Assembly (NCBI GenBank): GCA_934229335.1
Contig: CAKQDQ010000001.1
Location: forward strand, 60,012-124,011
DNA length: 64,000 nucleotides
Direction: 5' to 3'
DNA from: an uncultured Prevotella sp.
Lineage (GTDB): Bacteria > Bacteroidota > Bacteroidia > Bacteroidales > Bacteroidaceae
Below the pieces are notes generated by a model. It made no database searches. It worked only from the letters and a program-made list of their open reading frames with translations, and was not told the DNA's origin. A program made the translations under genes and the position numbers. This document shows positions 8,296-17,482 of the stretch, piece by piece (within the stretch, counting starts at the first letter, position 1; each line of letters starts with the position of its first letter).

Positions 8296-11200
8296 ATGAA
8301 ACTATTATTGACAGATAATAACGGACGCATACGGCGCACAGCATTACTCTGCGCGCTTCAGCTGTCGCTTATGGGCGGAACGACATACGCTCAGAGTGCT
8401 GGTGAGGTGGTATCAGGTACCGTGTCAGATACTTTCGGCCCTATCATGATGGCTAATGTCGTCGAGATAGACAAGGCTAACCGTATCGTCAGCTCTACGC
8501 AAACAGATATGAACGGTAACTTCTCGTTCAAAATCAAAGACCCGAAGAACAAGATTCGCTTCAGTTACGTAGGTTGTAAGTCGCAGACTGTAGCTATCAA
8601 CGCCACTACTTTCAACATAACCCTTGAGGACAAGACAGCCCTTAGCGAGGTAACCGTGGTAAGTAAGCGTCGCGGAGCAGGCTCAGGACTCGCCATACCT
8701 CAAGACGAAATGTCTACATCTAACCAGTCTATCAGCACCAAAGAGTTTGAAGGACTGTCCTTAACAACCATCGACGAGGCATTGCAGGGACGTATCGCAG
8801 GTCTTGATATCGTAGCAAACAGCGGTAACCTCGGCTCAGGAACGTCAATGCGTCTGCGTGGTGTCAGCTCCATCAACGCCAGCTCAGAGCCACTTATCGT
8901 AGTCGACGGCAACGTATGGGAGAACGATCTCGGCAACAACATAGACTTCTCGTCTGCCAACGACGAAAAGTTCGCCGAACTGCTTAACGTAAACCCTGAA
9001 GACATCGAGAGCATCAGTGTGCTCAAAGACGCTGCGGCCACAGCCATCTGGGGTTCACAAGGTGCTAACGGTGTTATCGAGATAAAGACCAAACGTGGCT
9101 CAAGAGGCAAGACACAGGTAACATATAGCTACCGCCTCACAGGAACATGGCAGCCTAAGGGCTACCAGATGCTGACAGGTGATGAGTATACCATGCTCAT
9201 GAAAGAAGCCTACTTCAACCCTAAGTTGAGTAGTGACGCCAGCAATATCATAGAGTTCAACTATGATACCAGTAACCCTAACGGTTGGAACAACTTTAAT
9301 AAGAACACCGACTGGATTGACGCCGTAGAGCAAACAGGTTGGCGTCAGAACCACTACTTATCCCTTCAGGGTGGTGGCGAGAAAGCAAACTTCCGCATAG
9401 GTGCAGGATATGACCATGAGACAGGTTCTATTATCAAGCAGCAGTTAGATCGACTTTCATCACGTGTGGCACTCGATTACTTCGTCAGCGACCGCATAAA
9501 GATTGTCACAAACCTCTCGTTCACATACACAAAGAACGATAAAAACTACTCAGACCTGCTCTCGCAGGCGTACAGACGTATGCCAAACATACCGATATAC
9601 GAGTATGATAGCGATAATAACAACACAGGTTATTACTACAATCTGCCTACTACCATCTCTACAGAACTACAGGAACAGGTAGAGGAAAACGGTCAAAAGT
9701 TCTACAACCCAGTAGCACTTGCCAACCTCGCTACCAACAAGGAGACTACATATAAGATTTCTCCAGAGTTCAAGATAGAGTATAACCTGCTTGGAATAGG
9801 TGAGGGTCATACACAGCTCAAGTACGAAGGAAAGGTCATCTTCGATATCTTTAATAAGTATAACGACACCTTCCTGCCTTCAGAACTTAACGTAAAGACA
9901 TGGAATGACGGCAGCGTCAACAAGTCAACAGCCGACAACTACAAGAGCCTTGGCATCACAACGACCCATACGCTCACCTTCATTCCGCATTTCAAGAATG
10001 AGGATCACAGCATGATGATGATGCTTCGTGGCCAGATGACCGATGGTAGCAGTAACCGACAGGCAACAGGTGTCTACGGCTTACCTACGGGAAGCATCAT
10101 CAGTACCGGTGCAGAAGGTATCATAGACGCTGGCACTTTCTTGAGCCAAGTAGGTGAATGGCGCAGTATGTACTTTACGTATTCATTGCACTATGCTTAC
10201 AAGTCACGCTACATGTTAGACTTCTCAGTACGTAGAGACGGTAGCACCAAGTTCGGACCAGATAACCGTTGGGGTACCTTCCCAGCATTGTCACTGCGCT
10301 GGAATATCAACCGTGAGCCATGGATGCAGCGATTCTCTAAGTGGCTCTCTATGCTCTCTGTACGTCCAGGTTGGGGTATCGTAGGTCAACAGCCAAGTTC
10401 TGAGTATCTTTATTTCAGTAAGTACAGCAATGGTAAGGGCTATCTCGGTGAGACAACAACCTATCCTTCTAACATCAGACTGAGCAAACTGAAGTGGGAA
10501 CAGAAGAAAACCTGGAACCTTGGCTTCGACTTCGGATTCTTTAATGATAAAGTTACTGGTAACCTTGAGCTGTACAAGCAGTATACTTCAGACCTCTTGA
10601 TGAGAAACAACAAGATTCCTACCTCTTCAGGTTTCAATAAAATGGAGTACTGTAACGTAGGTAAGATGGAGAACTCGGGTTGGGAATTCAACATCAACAC
10701 CAACAACCTTGTGAAGGTAGGCAACCTCGGAATAGACTTCAACGTAACGTTTGCCAACAACAAGAACGTGCTTACGGAGATGGAAGAGACCTGCCTGAAG
10801 ATGCTTAACGCAGGTGCTGACGATAGACCAAACAACGGTAAGTACCTCTCTCGCGTAGAACTCGACAAACCATTTGGTAGCATTTACGGTTTCCGTTATA
10901 AGGGAACATACCAGTATTCTGAATACAGCGACGAGGAAGTAGCAGGTGTCAGCGGACCTAACGCACCAGTAGTACGCGATGAGAACGGAGCTGTCGTTAA
11001 AGACAACAAGGGACACACCAAGCCAATGATGTTCTGTTACGGTACGACATCAGAGTATGAGTTCAAGGGAGGCGACGCAGTTTATGAGGATATAAACCAC
11101 GATGGTAACATCAACGAGCTTGACATCGTGTATCTTGGCTCATCACTTCCTAAGTTTACAGGCGGTTTTGGCGTGAAGTTCAAGTGGGGACGCTGGTCTT

Positions 11201-11637
11201 GGAACAACCAGTTCAACTTCCGATATGGTAACAAAATCATCAACGGAAACAGAATGAACGCCGAGTCAATGTATAACAATAACAACCAGAGTCGTGCCGT
11301 TAACCACCGTTGGCGTGTAGAGGGCGACATAGCAAGCATACCAAGAGCTCTTCATAAGTCAGGTTACAACTACCTTGGTAGCGACAGATTCGTAGAAGAC
11401 GGTTCATTCCTTCGTCTTAACTACTCACAGATAAGCTACGCCTTCCCTACCAAGCTGATAAAGAAATGGGGACTCAGTCAGCTCAGCTTCTCTATCTCTG
11501 CCAATAACCTCTTCTGCATAACGAAGTACTCTGGCGCAGATCCTGAGGTGTCATACGGTAGCTATGGCGTTGTTACCGACAATGCACAGACACCGAGAGC
11601 CAAGTCTGTTACGGGAGGTATAACCGTTCAGTTCTAA
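8296..11637 (+). CDS. SusC-like TonB-dependent outer-membrane transporter (first pair)
   Basis: The 1113-residue protein has a signal peptide ending near TTYAQ and a carboxypeptidase-D-like N-terminal domain (about 38-110: VVSGTVSDTFGPIMMANV). A plug domain follows (about 120-265) with ALQGRIAGLDIV, MRLRGVSSINASSEPLIVVDG and VLKDAAATAIWGSQGANGVI. The 22-strand barrel ends in the typical terminal aromatic (TGGITVQF). It would import oligosaccharides across the outer membrane, powered by TonB-ExbBD, under a SusD lid encoded 33 bp downstream. Length and motifs are normal for the family. Position within a xylan locus implies xylo-oligosaccharides as cargo, which is an inference. Confidence 0.96.
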   Translation: MKLLLTDNNGRIRRTALLCALQLSLMGGTTYAQSAGEVVSGTVSDTFGPIMMANVVEIDKANRIVSSTQTDMNGNFSFKIKDPKNKIRFSYVGCKSQTVAINATTFNITLEDKTALSEVTVVSKRRGAGSGLAIPQDEMSTSNQSISTKEFEGLSLTTIDEALQGRIAGLDIVANSGNLGSGTSMRLRGVSSINASSEPLIVVDGNVWENDLGNNIDFSSANDEKFAELLNVNPEDIESISVLKDAAATAIWGSQGANGVIEIKTKRGSRGKTQVTYSYRLTGTWQPKGYQMLTGDEYTMLMKEAYFNPKLSSDASNIIEFNYDTSNPNGWNNFNKNTDWIDAVEQTGWRQNHYLSLQGGGEKANFRIGAGYDHETGSIIKQQLDRLSSRVALDYFVSDRIKIVTNLSFTYTKNDKNYSDLLSQAYRRMPNIPIYEYDSDNNNTGYYYNLPTTISTELQEQVEENGQKFYNPVALANLATNKETTYKISPEFKIEYNLLGIGEGHTQLKYEGKVIFDIFNKYNDTFLPSELNVKTWNDGSVNKSTADNYKSLGITTTHTLTFIPHFKNEDHSMMMMLRGQMTDGSSNRQATGVYGLPTGSIISTGAEGIIDAGTFLSQVGEWRSMYFTYSLHYAYKSRYMLDFSVRRDGSTKFGPDNRWGTFPALSLRWNINREPWMQRFSKWLSMLSVRPGWGIVGQQPSSEYLYFSKYSNGKGYLGETTTYPSNIRLSKLKWEQKKTWNLGFDFGFFNDKVTGNLELYKQYTSDLLMRNNKIPTSSGFNKMEYCNVGKMENSGWEFNINTNNLVKVGNLGIDFNVTFANNKNVLTEMEETCLKMLNAGADDRPNNGKYLSRVELDKPFGSIYGFRYKGTYQYSEYSDEEVAGVSGPNAPVVRDENGAVVKDNKGHTKPMMFCYGTTSEYEFKGGDAVYEDINHDGNINELDIVYLGSSLPKFTGGFGVKFKWGRWSWNNQFNFRYGNKIINGNRMNAESMYNNNNQSRAVNHRWRVEGDIASIPRALHKSGYNYLGSDRFVEDGSFLRLNYSQISYAFPTKLIKKWGLSQLSFSISANNLFCITKYSGADPEVSYGSYGVVTDNAQTPRAKSVTGGITVQF

Positions 11638-11670
11638 GAAACGACATAACGATTTAACAACAAGATTACG

Positions 11671-13398
11671 ATGAATAACATTATATATAAATATAAGCGT
11701 GCTGCCAAGGCTATGGTAATGAGCCTTGCTATCCCCGCCGCTGTGGTGACAATGTCGGGATGTAGCGACTACCTCGACAGACAACCGCTGAACGATGTGA
11801 TTCTTGAGAACTACTGGACACAGAAGGCTGACGTGAAGAGTGTCCTCTTCAGCTGTTACGAGTCTCTTGAATCAGAGGAGAGTGTACGTCGCATGGGCGT
11901 ATGGGGAGAGCTACGTTCTGATAACTTCAAGGCTGGACGAGACGCCAGTTACGATGTTCAGGAGATGCTGAAAGAGAACCTTCTCCCTACTAACGGATAC
12001 ACTAAGTGGGAGGTAATGTATCAGACCATAAACCGTTGTAACACCGTGTGTCACTACGCACCGCAGGTACAGCAGCGTGATCCTAACTACTCTTATGCTG
12101 AGATGAAGGCTAACATAGCCGAGGCTACATTCTTGCGCGACCTTTGTTACTTCTACCTCATACGCACATTCAGAGATGTCCCTATGACCTTTGAACCGAG
12201 TATCGACGACCAGACTGACTACCGCATCGAGCCAACGCCTATGAAGGAAGCTCTCAGCATACTGATAAAAGACCTTGAGGCAGTACAGAACGACGCCGTA
12301 AAACGTTATGTTGACGACAGCAGACTGACCAACTCGCAGGCTGCTACAGATGCAAAGGAGAACTGCTCACGCGTTACACGTGTTGCTATCTACGCGCTTA
12401 TCGCTGACATCTGCCTGTGGTCAGGCGACTATGACAAGTGTGTAGAATACTGCGACAAGGTGATAGCCTTCAAGCAAGACCAGTATAAGCAGAAGGTAGC
12501 TACCCTTGGCGACCTCAATGACATGACGGAGCTATACGGCATACCGCTCATTCGCGAGAAGGAAGAAGGCAGCACCACCTGCGGCAACGCCTACAAGGAA
12601 ATATTTGGTGATGGCTGTAGCTTCGAGAGTCTGTTTGAGCTTTACTTCAAGGACAACCAAAGCGTGAAGAATACATACGTAAGTCAGTTCTACTCTTCAT
12701 CAAATCACAACATAGGTAACTTTACCGTGCCTTCAATATTGTGTAAAGATGCCGCCCTCGGCAACTGCAAACTGTTTGCCAAGAACGACTGCCGCGTGTA
12801 TGAAAACACCGAGTTAACCAGTGGCACTTACGCTGTAAGAAAGTATGCTTACTCTTCTGTCTCACTTGACAACACAAACGTTACAGACGAGAGAAGCCTG
12901 AGGTTGAGCCACTCTATGAAGGGTAACGAGTACTCTAACTGGATAGTCTACAGACTCACCGATGTGCTGTTGATGAAGGCTGAGGCTCTTGTGATGAAAG
13001 GCGAAGAGAACTACGAGACCGCTTTCTGCATGGTAAACGCCGTGAATAAGAGAGCCTGCAACCTCATAGACGCTTCCGCACGCGATACGTTAAAGTTCGC
13101 AGACTACAAGTCAAGCCGTGAGAAGATGGAACAACTGGTGCTTGACGAGCGTCACAGAGAGCTGATGTTCGAGGGCAAGAGATGGTATGACCTTGTGCGT
13201 ATGGCACTGCGTGACGGTGACAACCAGCGACTTATCACCGAGGCTACGGTGAAGTACGAGGACAACCTCAGTGCGATAAAGATTCGTTTGGCAGACCCTA
13301 ACATTCTCTTCTTCCCGTATAACCGAGACGAGCTGAAGCTTAACACCTATCTCCATCAGAACTCCGCTTACGGTAATACAGACGATTACACTAACTAA
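11671..13398 (+). CDS. SusD/RagB-like surface glycan-binding lipoprotein (first pair)
   Basis: The 575-residue lipoprotein (lipobox MSGC, Cys31, then SDYLDRQPL) shows the SusD N-terminal signature and TPR-like helices. The C-terminal segment ERHRELMFEGKRWYDLVRMA is diagnostic of the SusD/RagB family. It binds glycan and forms the lid of the SusC transporter encoded just upstream. The stop codon TAA is embedded in the 4-bp direct repeat (TAAA) that flanks the palindromic element at 13400-13593, so the element inserted at the very end of this gene without altering the protein. Confidence 0.96.
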   Translation: MNNIIYKYKRAAKAMVMSLAIPAAVVTMSGCSDYLDRQPLNDVILENYWTQKADVKSVLFSCYESLESEESVRRMGVWGELRSDNFKAGRDASYDVQEMLKENLLPTNGYTKWEVMYQTINRCNTVCHYAPQVQQRDPNYSYAEMKANIAEATFLRDLCYFYLIRTFRDVPMTFEPSIDDQTDYRIEPTPMKEALSILIKDLEAVQNDAVKRYVDDSRLTNSQAATDAKENCSRVTRVAIYALIADICLWSGDYDKCVEYCDKVIAFKQDQYKQKVATLGDLNDMTELYGIPLIREKEEGSTTCGNAYKEIFGDGCSFESLFELYFKDNQSVKNTYVSQFYSSSNHNIGNFTVPSILCKDAALGNCKLFAKNDCRVYENTELTSGTYAVRKYAYSSVSLDNTNVTDERSLRLSHSMKGNEYSNWIVYRLTDVLLMKAEALVMKGEENYETAFCMVNAVNKRACNLIDASARDTLKFADYKSSREKMEQLVLDERHRELMFEGKRWYDLVRMALRDGDNQRLITEATVKYEDNLSAIKIRLADPNILFFPYNRDELKLNTYLHQNSAYGNTDDYTN

Positions 13399-13399
13399 A

Positions 13400-13593
13400 G
13401 GGTGGTTCTATAAATTACCACCGTAAAATATATATAATATAATGAGGGTGACGTTTTGTCATCTTTCGAACTCTTTTCGTCTCAAGGCGTAAGCTCGTTC
13501 AGTCGTTATGCCCGCATAACTCCATCACTCACTTACGCTTTGACCTCGAAAATAGCCTCGAAATATGAAAAAAGCTAATTTATAGAACCACCC
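13400..13593. mobile_element. 194-bp palindromic MITE-like element with 18-bp terminal inverted repeats
   Basis: Perfect 18-bp inverted ends GGGTGGTTCTATAAATTA (13400-13417) and its reverse complement (13576-13593) bound the element. It is flanked by identical TAAA at 13396-13399 and 13594-13597, consistent with a 4-bp target-site duplication. The interior is itself an imperfect palindrome (TTTCGA...TTTTCG...GCGTAAG against CTTACGC...CGAAAATAGCCTCGAAA), so the whole unit can fold into one long hairpin. No transposase is encoded. It interrupts the operon between susD and the second FAS1 gene. Confidence 0.82.
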
Positions 13594-13632
13594 TAAAGTA
13601 TAGTGGTTAACAACCCAATAAACCATAAAACT

Positions 13633-15582
13633 ATGAACAACAAGAAATGCAAGACATTGATGAGAGGCTTGATGTACCTCTTCATCCTTTCACTTAGCAT
13701 ATCAGGTATTGTGGCTTGTGTGGACAATGACTTTGACGACACAAACTATTATACCGCCACCAAGCGTACCGCAGCGCAGCTTATAGAGGACGAACCGGAC
13801 AGATACAGCCAGTTTCAGGCACTTCTTGAGCGTGCGGGATATTTCCACCTGCTCAGTACTTACGGCACTTTCACCGTCTTCGCACCAGACAATAACGCGG
13901 TCAACACGTACCTCGCCGAATCTGGTTACGGCAGCATAGACAACATACCGCTTGCTACCTGCGACACTATAGCGCGCACACACATTGTCAATAAGGGCGC
14001 TTTCTTCACCACAGACTATAGCGACGGTGCACTGCCCGAAATGAATATGGACGACCGTTACCTCGTGCTCTCAAGCGATAGCGACGTGAACAACAACAAC
14101 GCCCTGATACTCTACGTGAACAAACGCTCACGTATCGTACAGAAAGACGACTCTGTTACCAACGGTGTAGTACACACTATCAACCGTGTTCTTGCCGCAA
14201 GTAACCTCTTCCTGCCTGACCTTATGGAGAGCGACTCTACCATAACCCTCTTCACACAGGCAATGAATCTCACCAACATGACCGACTCGTTGACAAAGTT
14301 CATGGACCTTTCATACTTCTGTAACGACGACTCTGTCACTGATGGTAAGATAGTACACTACGGTGGACGCGATATGCTAGCATACTGGCCAGAAAAACGT
14401 TTCTACAAGTTTACGGCGTTTGTGGAGCCTGACAGCGTATATCACAAGCACGGCATCTACACCCTTGACGACCTGAAAGCATACGCCAAGCGCATCTATG
14501 ACGCCTCTTTCCCACAGGACGCAGGTCTTTATGACGACGATTACACTAACAGAAAGAACCCGCTAAACCGCTTTGTCAGCTACCACTTGATGGATCGCCT
14601 TGGCAACTACGGTGACTGGGCACCTTCAGGAACCATCCTTGAGCAGTGCTGTCGCACAGAGATTGCCGACCCAGAAGATTTCTGGCAGACGATGTGTCCT
14701 GACGCAATGTTACGTTTCTGCCGTGCCAACGGTGTGCTCTATGCCAACAGAAAGGGTCTGAAAGGTAACTACAAGCCAGGATGTAAAGGCGTGAAAGTAC
14801 TCTCTGCATCAGAGAGCGGAAAGCACGACCAGAATGCTATCAACGGTACATACCATTATCTTGACGATATATTGCAGTATGATACCAACGTAAGAGACAA
14901 TGTGCTCAACTGCCGTATGCGTATTGACGCAACAACACTGAGCCCAGATTTTATGAACCAGGGTGCCCGTGGACACTGCGGTTATCAGAAAGAATACGTG
15001 TCAGCATTCAAAAATGGATATATAGCAAACTGGAAGACGAGCCCTGAAACCTTTATCGCCGTGCACCCCGACGATGTTTGGTGGAGTTCATACTTAGGCA
15101 ACGCTATCTGCGTTAAGGGACAGTACGACGTGCAAATAAAACTGCCTACACCTCCTCCAGGACTTTACGAGGTACGTCTTGGTTATGTAGCAGGTGCCGA
15201 TCGTGGCGTGGTTCAGGTATATCTCAATAACGAGCCATGCGGCATCCCTGTTGACCTCCGTGTAGGAGCGTGGGGAACTGACGTAGGCTACGAGGCAGAC
15301 ACCGAGGACGAAGAGCACAACGCGGCTAACGATAAGGCAATGCGTAACCGCGGATTCATGAAAGGCATGGACTCTTACGGTAAGCCTGGAGCCACAAACT
15401 TCCGTGTAGACTCACCAGAACATATGCGCAGAATCCTCACAACGGCACAGTTTAAGGCTGGTCAAGAGTATTGGTTGCGCTTCCGTCAGGTAATGGATGG
15501 CGACGTGGAGTGGTCGTTCGACTACATCGAGCTGTGCCCTAAGAGTGTATATGCAAGTCCTGAAGGTGAAGACAGACACTAA
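13633..15582 (+). CDS. FAS1-domain surface lipoprotein with C-terminal beta-sandwich
   Basis: I start this 649-residue protein at the ATG at 13633. The frame opens 10 codons earlier at a GTG, but the signal peptide MNNKKCKTLMRG plus hydrophobic core begins at the ATG. The lipobox ends at Cys29 (GIVAC, then VDNDFDD). One FAS1 module (about 35-190) contains TFTVFAPDNNAVNTYL and HIVNKGAF. The C-terminal half (about 450-640) looks like a jelly-roll, with VQIKLPTPPPGLYEVRLGY and a final SFDYIELCP strand, a layout common in carbohydrate-binding modules. It follows the first SusCD pair and precedes another FAS1 gene, so it probably acts as a surface binding accessory. Ligand unknown; binding function inferred. 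Confidence 0.78.
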   Translation: MNNKKCKTLMRGLMYLFILSLSISGIVACVDNDFDDTNYYTATKRTAAQLIEDEPDRYSQFQALLERAGYFHLLSTYGTFTVFAPDNNAVNTYLAESGYGSIDNIPLATCDTIARTHIVNKGAFFTTDYSDGALPEMNMDDRYLVLSSDSDVNNNNALILYVNKRSRIVQKDDSVTNGVVHTINRVLAASNLFLPDLMESDSTITLFTQAMNLTNMTDSLTKFMDLSYFCNDDSVTDGKIVHYGGRDMLAYWPEKRFYKFTAFVEPDSVYHKHGIYTLDDLKAYAKRIYDASFPQDAGLYDDDYTNRKNPLNRFVSYHLMDRLGNYGDWAPSGTILEQCCRTEIADPEDFWQTMCPDAMLRFCRANGVLYANRKGLKGNYKPGCKGVKVLSASESGKHDQNAINGTYHYLDDILQYDTNVRDNVLNCRMRIDATTLSPDFMNQGARGHCGYQKEYVSAFKNGYIANWKTSPETFIAVHPDDVWWSSYLGNAICVKGQYDVQIKLPTPPPGLYEVRLGYVAGADRGVVQVYLNNEPCGIPVDLRVGAWGTDVGYEADTEDEEHNAANDKAMRNRGFMKGMDSYGKPGATNFRVDSPEHMRRILTTAQFKAGQEYWLRFRQVMDGDVEWSFDYIELCPKSVYASPEGEDRH

Positions 15583-15606
15583 GGACAAGTCACAACATCA
15601 TGTCTA

Positions 15607-15701
15607 CTTACAATCTGAAAGCAGCCAAAACGCTTCGTGAAAGCATAGTGATTGTAAGGCGATTAGCATCATATTACAACACAATAACGCACATATCGCC
15701 T
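15607..15701. repeat. Intergenic repeat patch between two FAS1 genes
   Basis: CTTACAATC (15607-15615) pairs with GATTGTAAG (15650-15658), and GGCGAT (15658-15663) with ATCGCC (15696-15701). The word GAAAGCATAGTGAT at 15639-15652 recurs exactly at 50804-50817, linking this 211-bp spacer to the AATCGC/GAAAGCA repeat family. Confidence 0.5.
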
Positions 15702-15793
15702 AACCAGCATTATCGTTATCGAAACTGTAAGACAAAGACCACAGTTAAATAACAAATTGTAAGTAAAACCTCTAACAAACAACTATTGTCAAC

Positions 15794-17470
15794 ATGAATA
15801 AAATTAGAGAAAACATAACCCTTCAGTCCCGCCTTCTTCTAAAGAGGGTGGGCGAGGGATTGCTTCATAAGGCTCCGTTGGTAGCAGCTCTCGTTGCCAC
15901 CGCTGGCATAGCGTCATGCTCCGACTGGGACGACCACTATGACGGCTCAAATATTGAGGGTAGCAACACCACGCTATGGGAGCAGATAAACGCTAACCCA
16001 GAGCTGAGCGACTTTGCCGAGGTATTGCAAAACACCATGGTATTCCGTCATCACAAGAAGACGCCAGTGTCTTACGCACAGGTTCTCGATGGAGGACGCT
16101 CACTGACGGTCCTCGCGCCTGTTAACGGCACCTTCAACAAGGATTCGCTCATCAACCTCACGCAGACAGCGCAGGGCGACTCGTGCGTGGAGATGTTCTT
16201 CGTAAAGAATCACCTCGCCACTACGCTGCGTTCTGCGTCAGACACCACACAGACTGTCCGCCTGATGAACGGCAAACGTATCGTTATCAACAGCGACAAC
16301 ATCAACGGCGTGTCAATAAAGGAAGGAAATCTGCACGGAAAGAATGGTGTGATGCACATCATGCAGACGCAGATGCCTTACAAGTATACCGTATATGAGG
16401 CACTCACCAACGTGCCTGACTTCTTGCTCTCAGGAGATAAGATAAAGGGATATAACGAAGATTACTTCGACGAAAACGCCAGTGTGAGCAGCGGTCTCGT
16501 TGACGGTATACCAGTATATGTAGACTCTGTAATCAACGAGCGCAACATACTGCTCAACGCTATCGGACAGCTCAACGCAGAAGACTCAGTGTTCTCTGTT
16601 GCCATACCTACCAACAACGGTTGGCAGAAGGCGTGGGACAAAGCAGCAGCGCACTTCAACTTCCCTTCCTCAATGGAGAAACGCGACTCCTTGCAGAACT
16701 ACTGGACGTGCCGAGCACTGTTCGACGACGCTGTCTTCAGTAAGACGATACAGTCAAGCCCTAACGACAGCGTGATATCATACCACTACTCTACAAGCAA
16801 TCCAGAGTATCATGTGTTCTACAAACCATACGCCGCTGATGGTCTCTTCGGTAAGGCTAAGGGCGTAAGAGAGTGCAGTAACGGTAATCTCTACTACTAC
16901 GACGAGTGGCCGTTTACACCAGAACAGACTTACTTCAGGAAGATAGAGCAGGAGGCAGAGCAGTCATGGATGATAAAAGACTATAAACTTTGCAAGTATA
17001 ACACACGCTCAGCAGCGGGCGACAGCATCTCAAAAGGGCAGTTCATGGTTATCACTCCTAACACAGGTACATCAAACTGGTCTATCACCTACAAACTGAA
17101 CGGAACACTCGCTGGAGCCTATGACTTCTGCGTAGTGCTGCTCCCGAAGAATGTGGACAATCCGAAGAACGTGCTGAGACCTTACAAGTTTAAGGCTACC
17201 ATAAACTATATTGACGAAGAAGGAAAGGCACAAGAGTACAAGTGTAATAACGGCAAGGCGATAATAAGCCGTGCCAATGTGGTAGACACGGTAGTTGTAG
17301 CGCAAGGCTTCAAGCTTCCTGCCTGCAACTATAGCCAAAACAACGATAAGATTAGCCTTACAATCACCTGCGACATCAGCAGAACGGAGAACCTGAAATA
17401 CTGGCGTGAGATGTACCTTGACTGCATATTCCTCCGTCCTAACGAAACGCAAGAGTCACAGAACAACTAA
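15794..17470 (+). CDS. FAS1-domain surface lipoprotein, third of the operon
   Basis: The 558-residue product has a long N-region and a lipobox ending at Cys42 (AGIASC, then SDWDDHYDGS). A FAS1 module spans about residues 50-200 (SLTVLAPVNGTFNKDSL, FFVKNHLATTL, HGKNGVMHIM). A second divergent FAS1-like unit (about 205-340) includes VFSVAIPTNNGWQKAW. The C-terminal part is beta-rich (about 395-550). It lies only 12 bp before the second susC, so it is cotranscribed. It may be the dedicated surface partner of that SusCD pair. No enzyme motif is present. Confidence 0.76.
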   Translation: MNKIRENITLQSRLLLKRVGEGLLHKAPLVAALVATAGIASCSDWDDHYDGSNIEGSNTTLWEQINANPELSDFAEVLQNTMVFRHHKKTPVSYAQVLDGGRSLTVLAPVNGTFNKDSLINLTQTAQGDSCVEMFFVKNHLATTLRSASDTTQTVRLMNGKRIVINSDNINGVSIKEGNLHGKNGVMHIMQTQMPYKYTVYEALTNVPDFLLSGDKIKGYNEDYFDENASVSSGLVDGIPVYVDSVINERNILLNAIGQLNAEDSVFSVAIPTNNGWQKAWDKAAAHFNFPSSMEKRDSLQNYWTCRALFDDAVFSKTIQSSPNDSVISYHYSTSNPEYHVFYKPYAADGLFGKAKGVRECSNGNLYYYDEWPFTPEQTYFRKIEQEAEQSWMIKDYKLCKYNTRSAAGDSISKGQFMVITPNTGTSNWSITYKLNGTLAGAYDFCVVLLPKNVDNPKNVLRPYKFKATINYIDEEGKAQEYKCNNGKAIISRANVVDTVVVAQGFKLPACNYSQNNDKISLTITCDISRTENLKYWREMYLDCIFLRPNETQESQNN

Positions 17471-17482
17471 AACACGGCAACT

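Noticed and set aside
13603-13632. GTG start for the second FAS1 protein, 10 codons before the ATG
   Set aside because: The signal peptide begins at the ATG at 13633, and the upstream codons add only polar residues next to the mobile element end.
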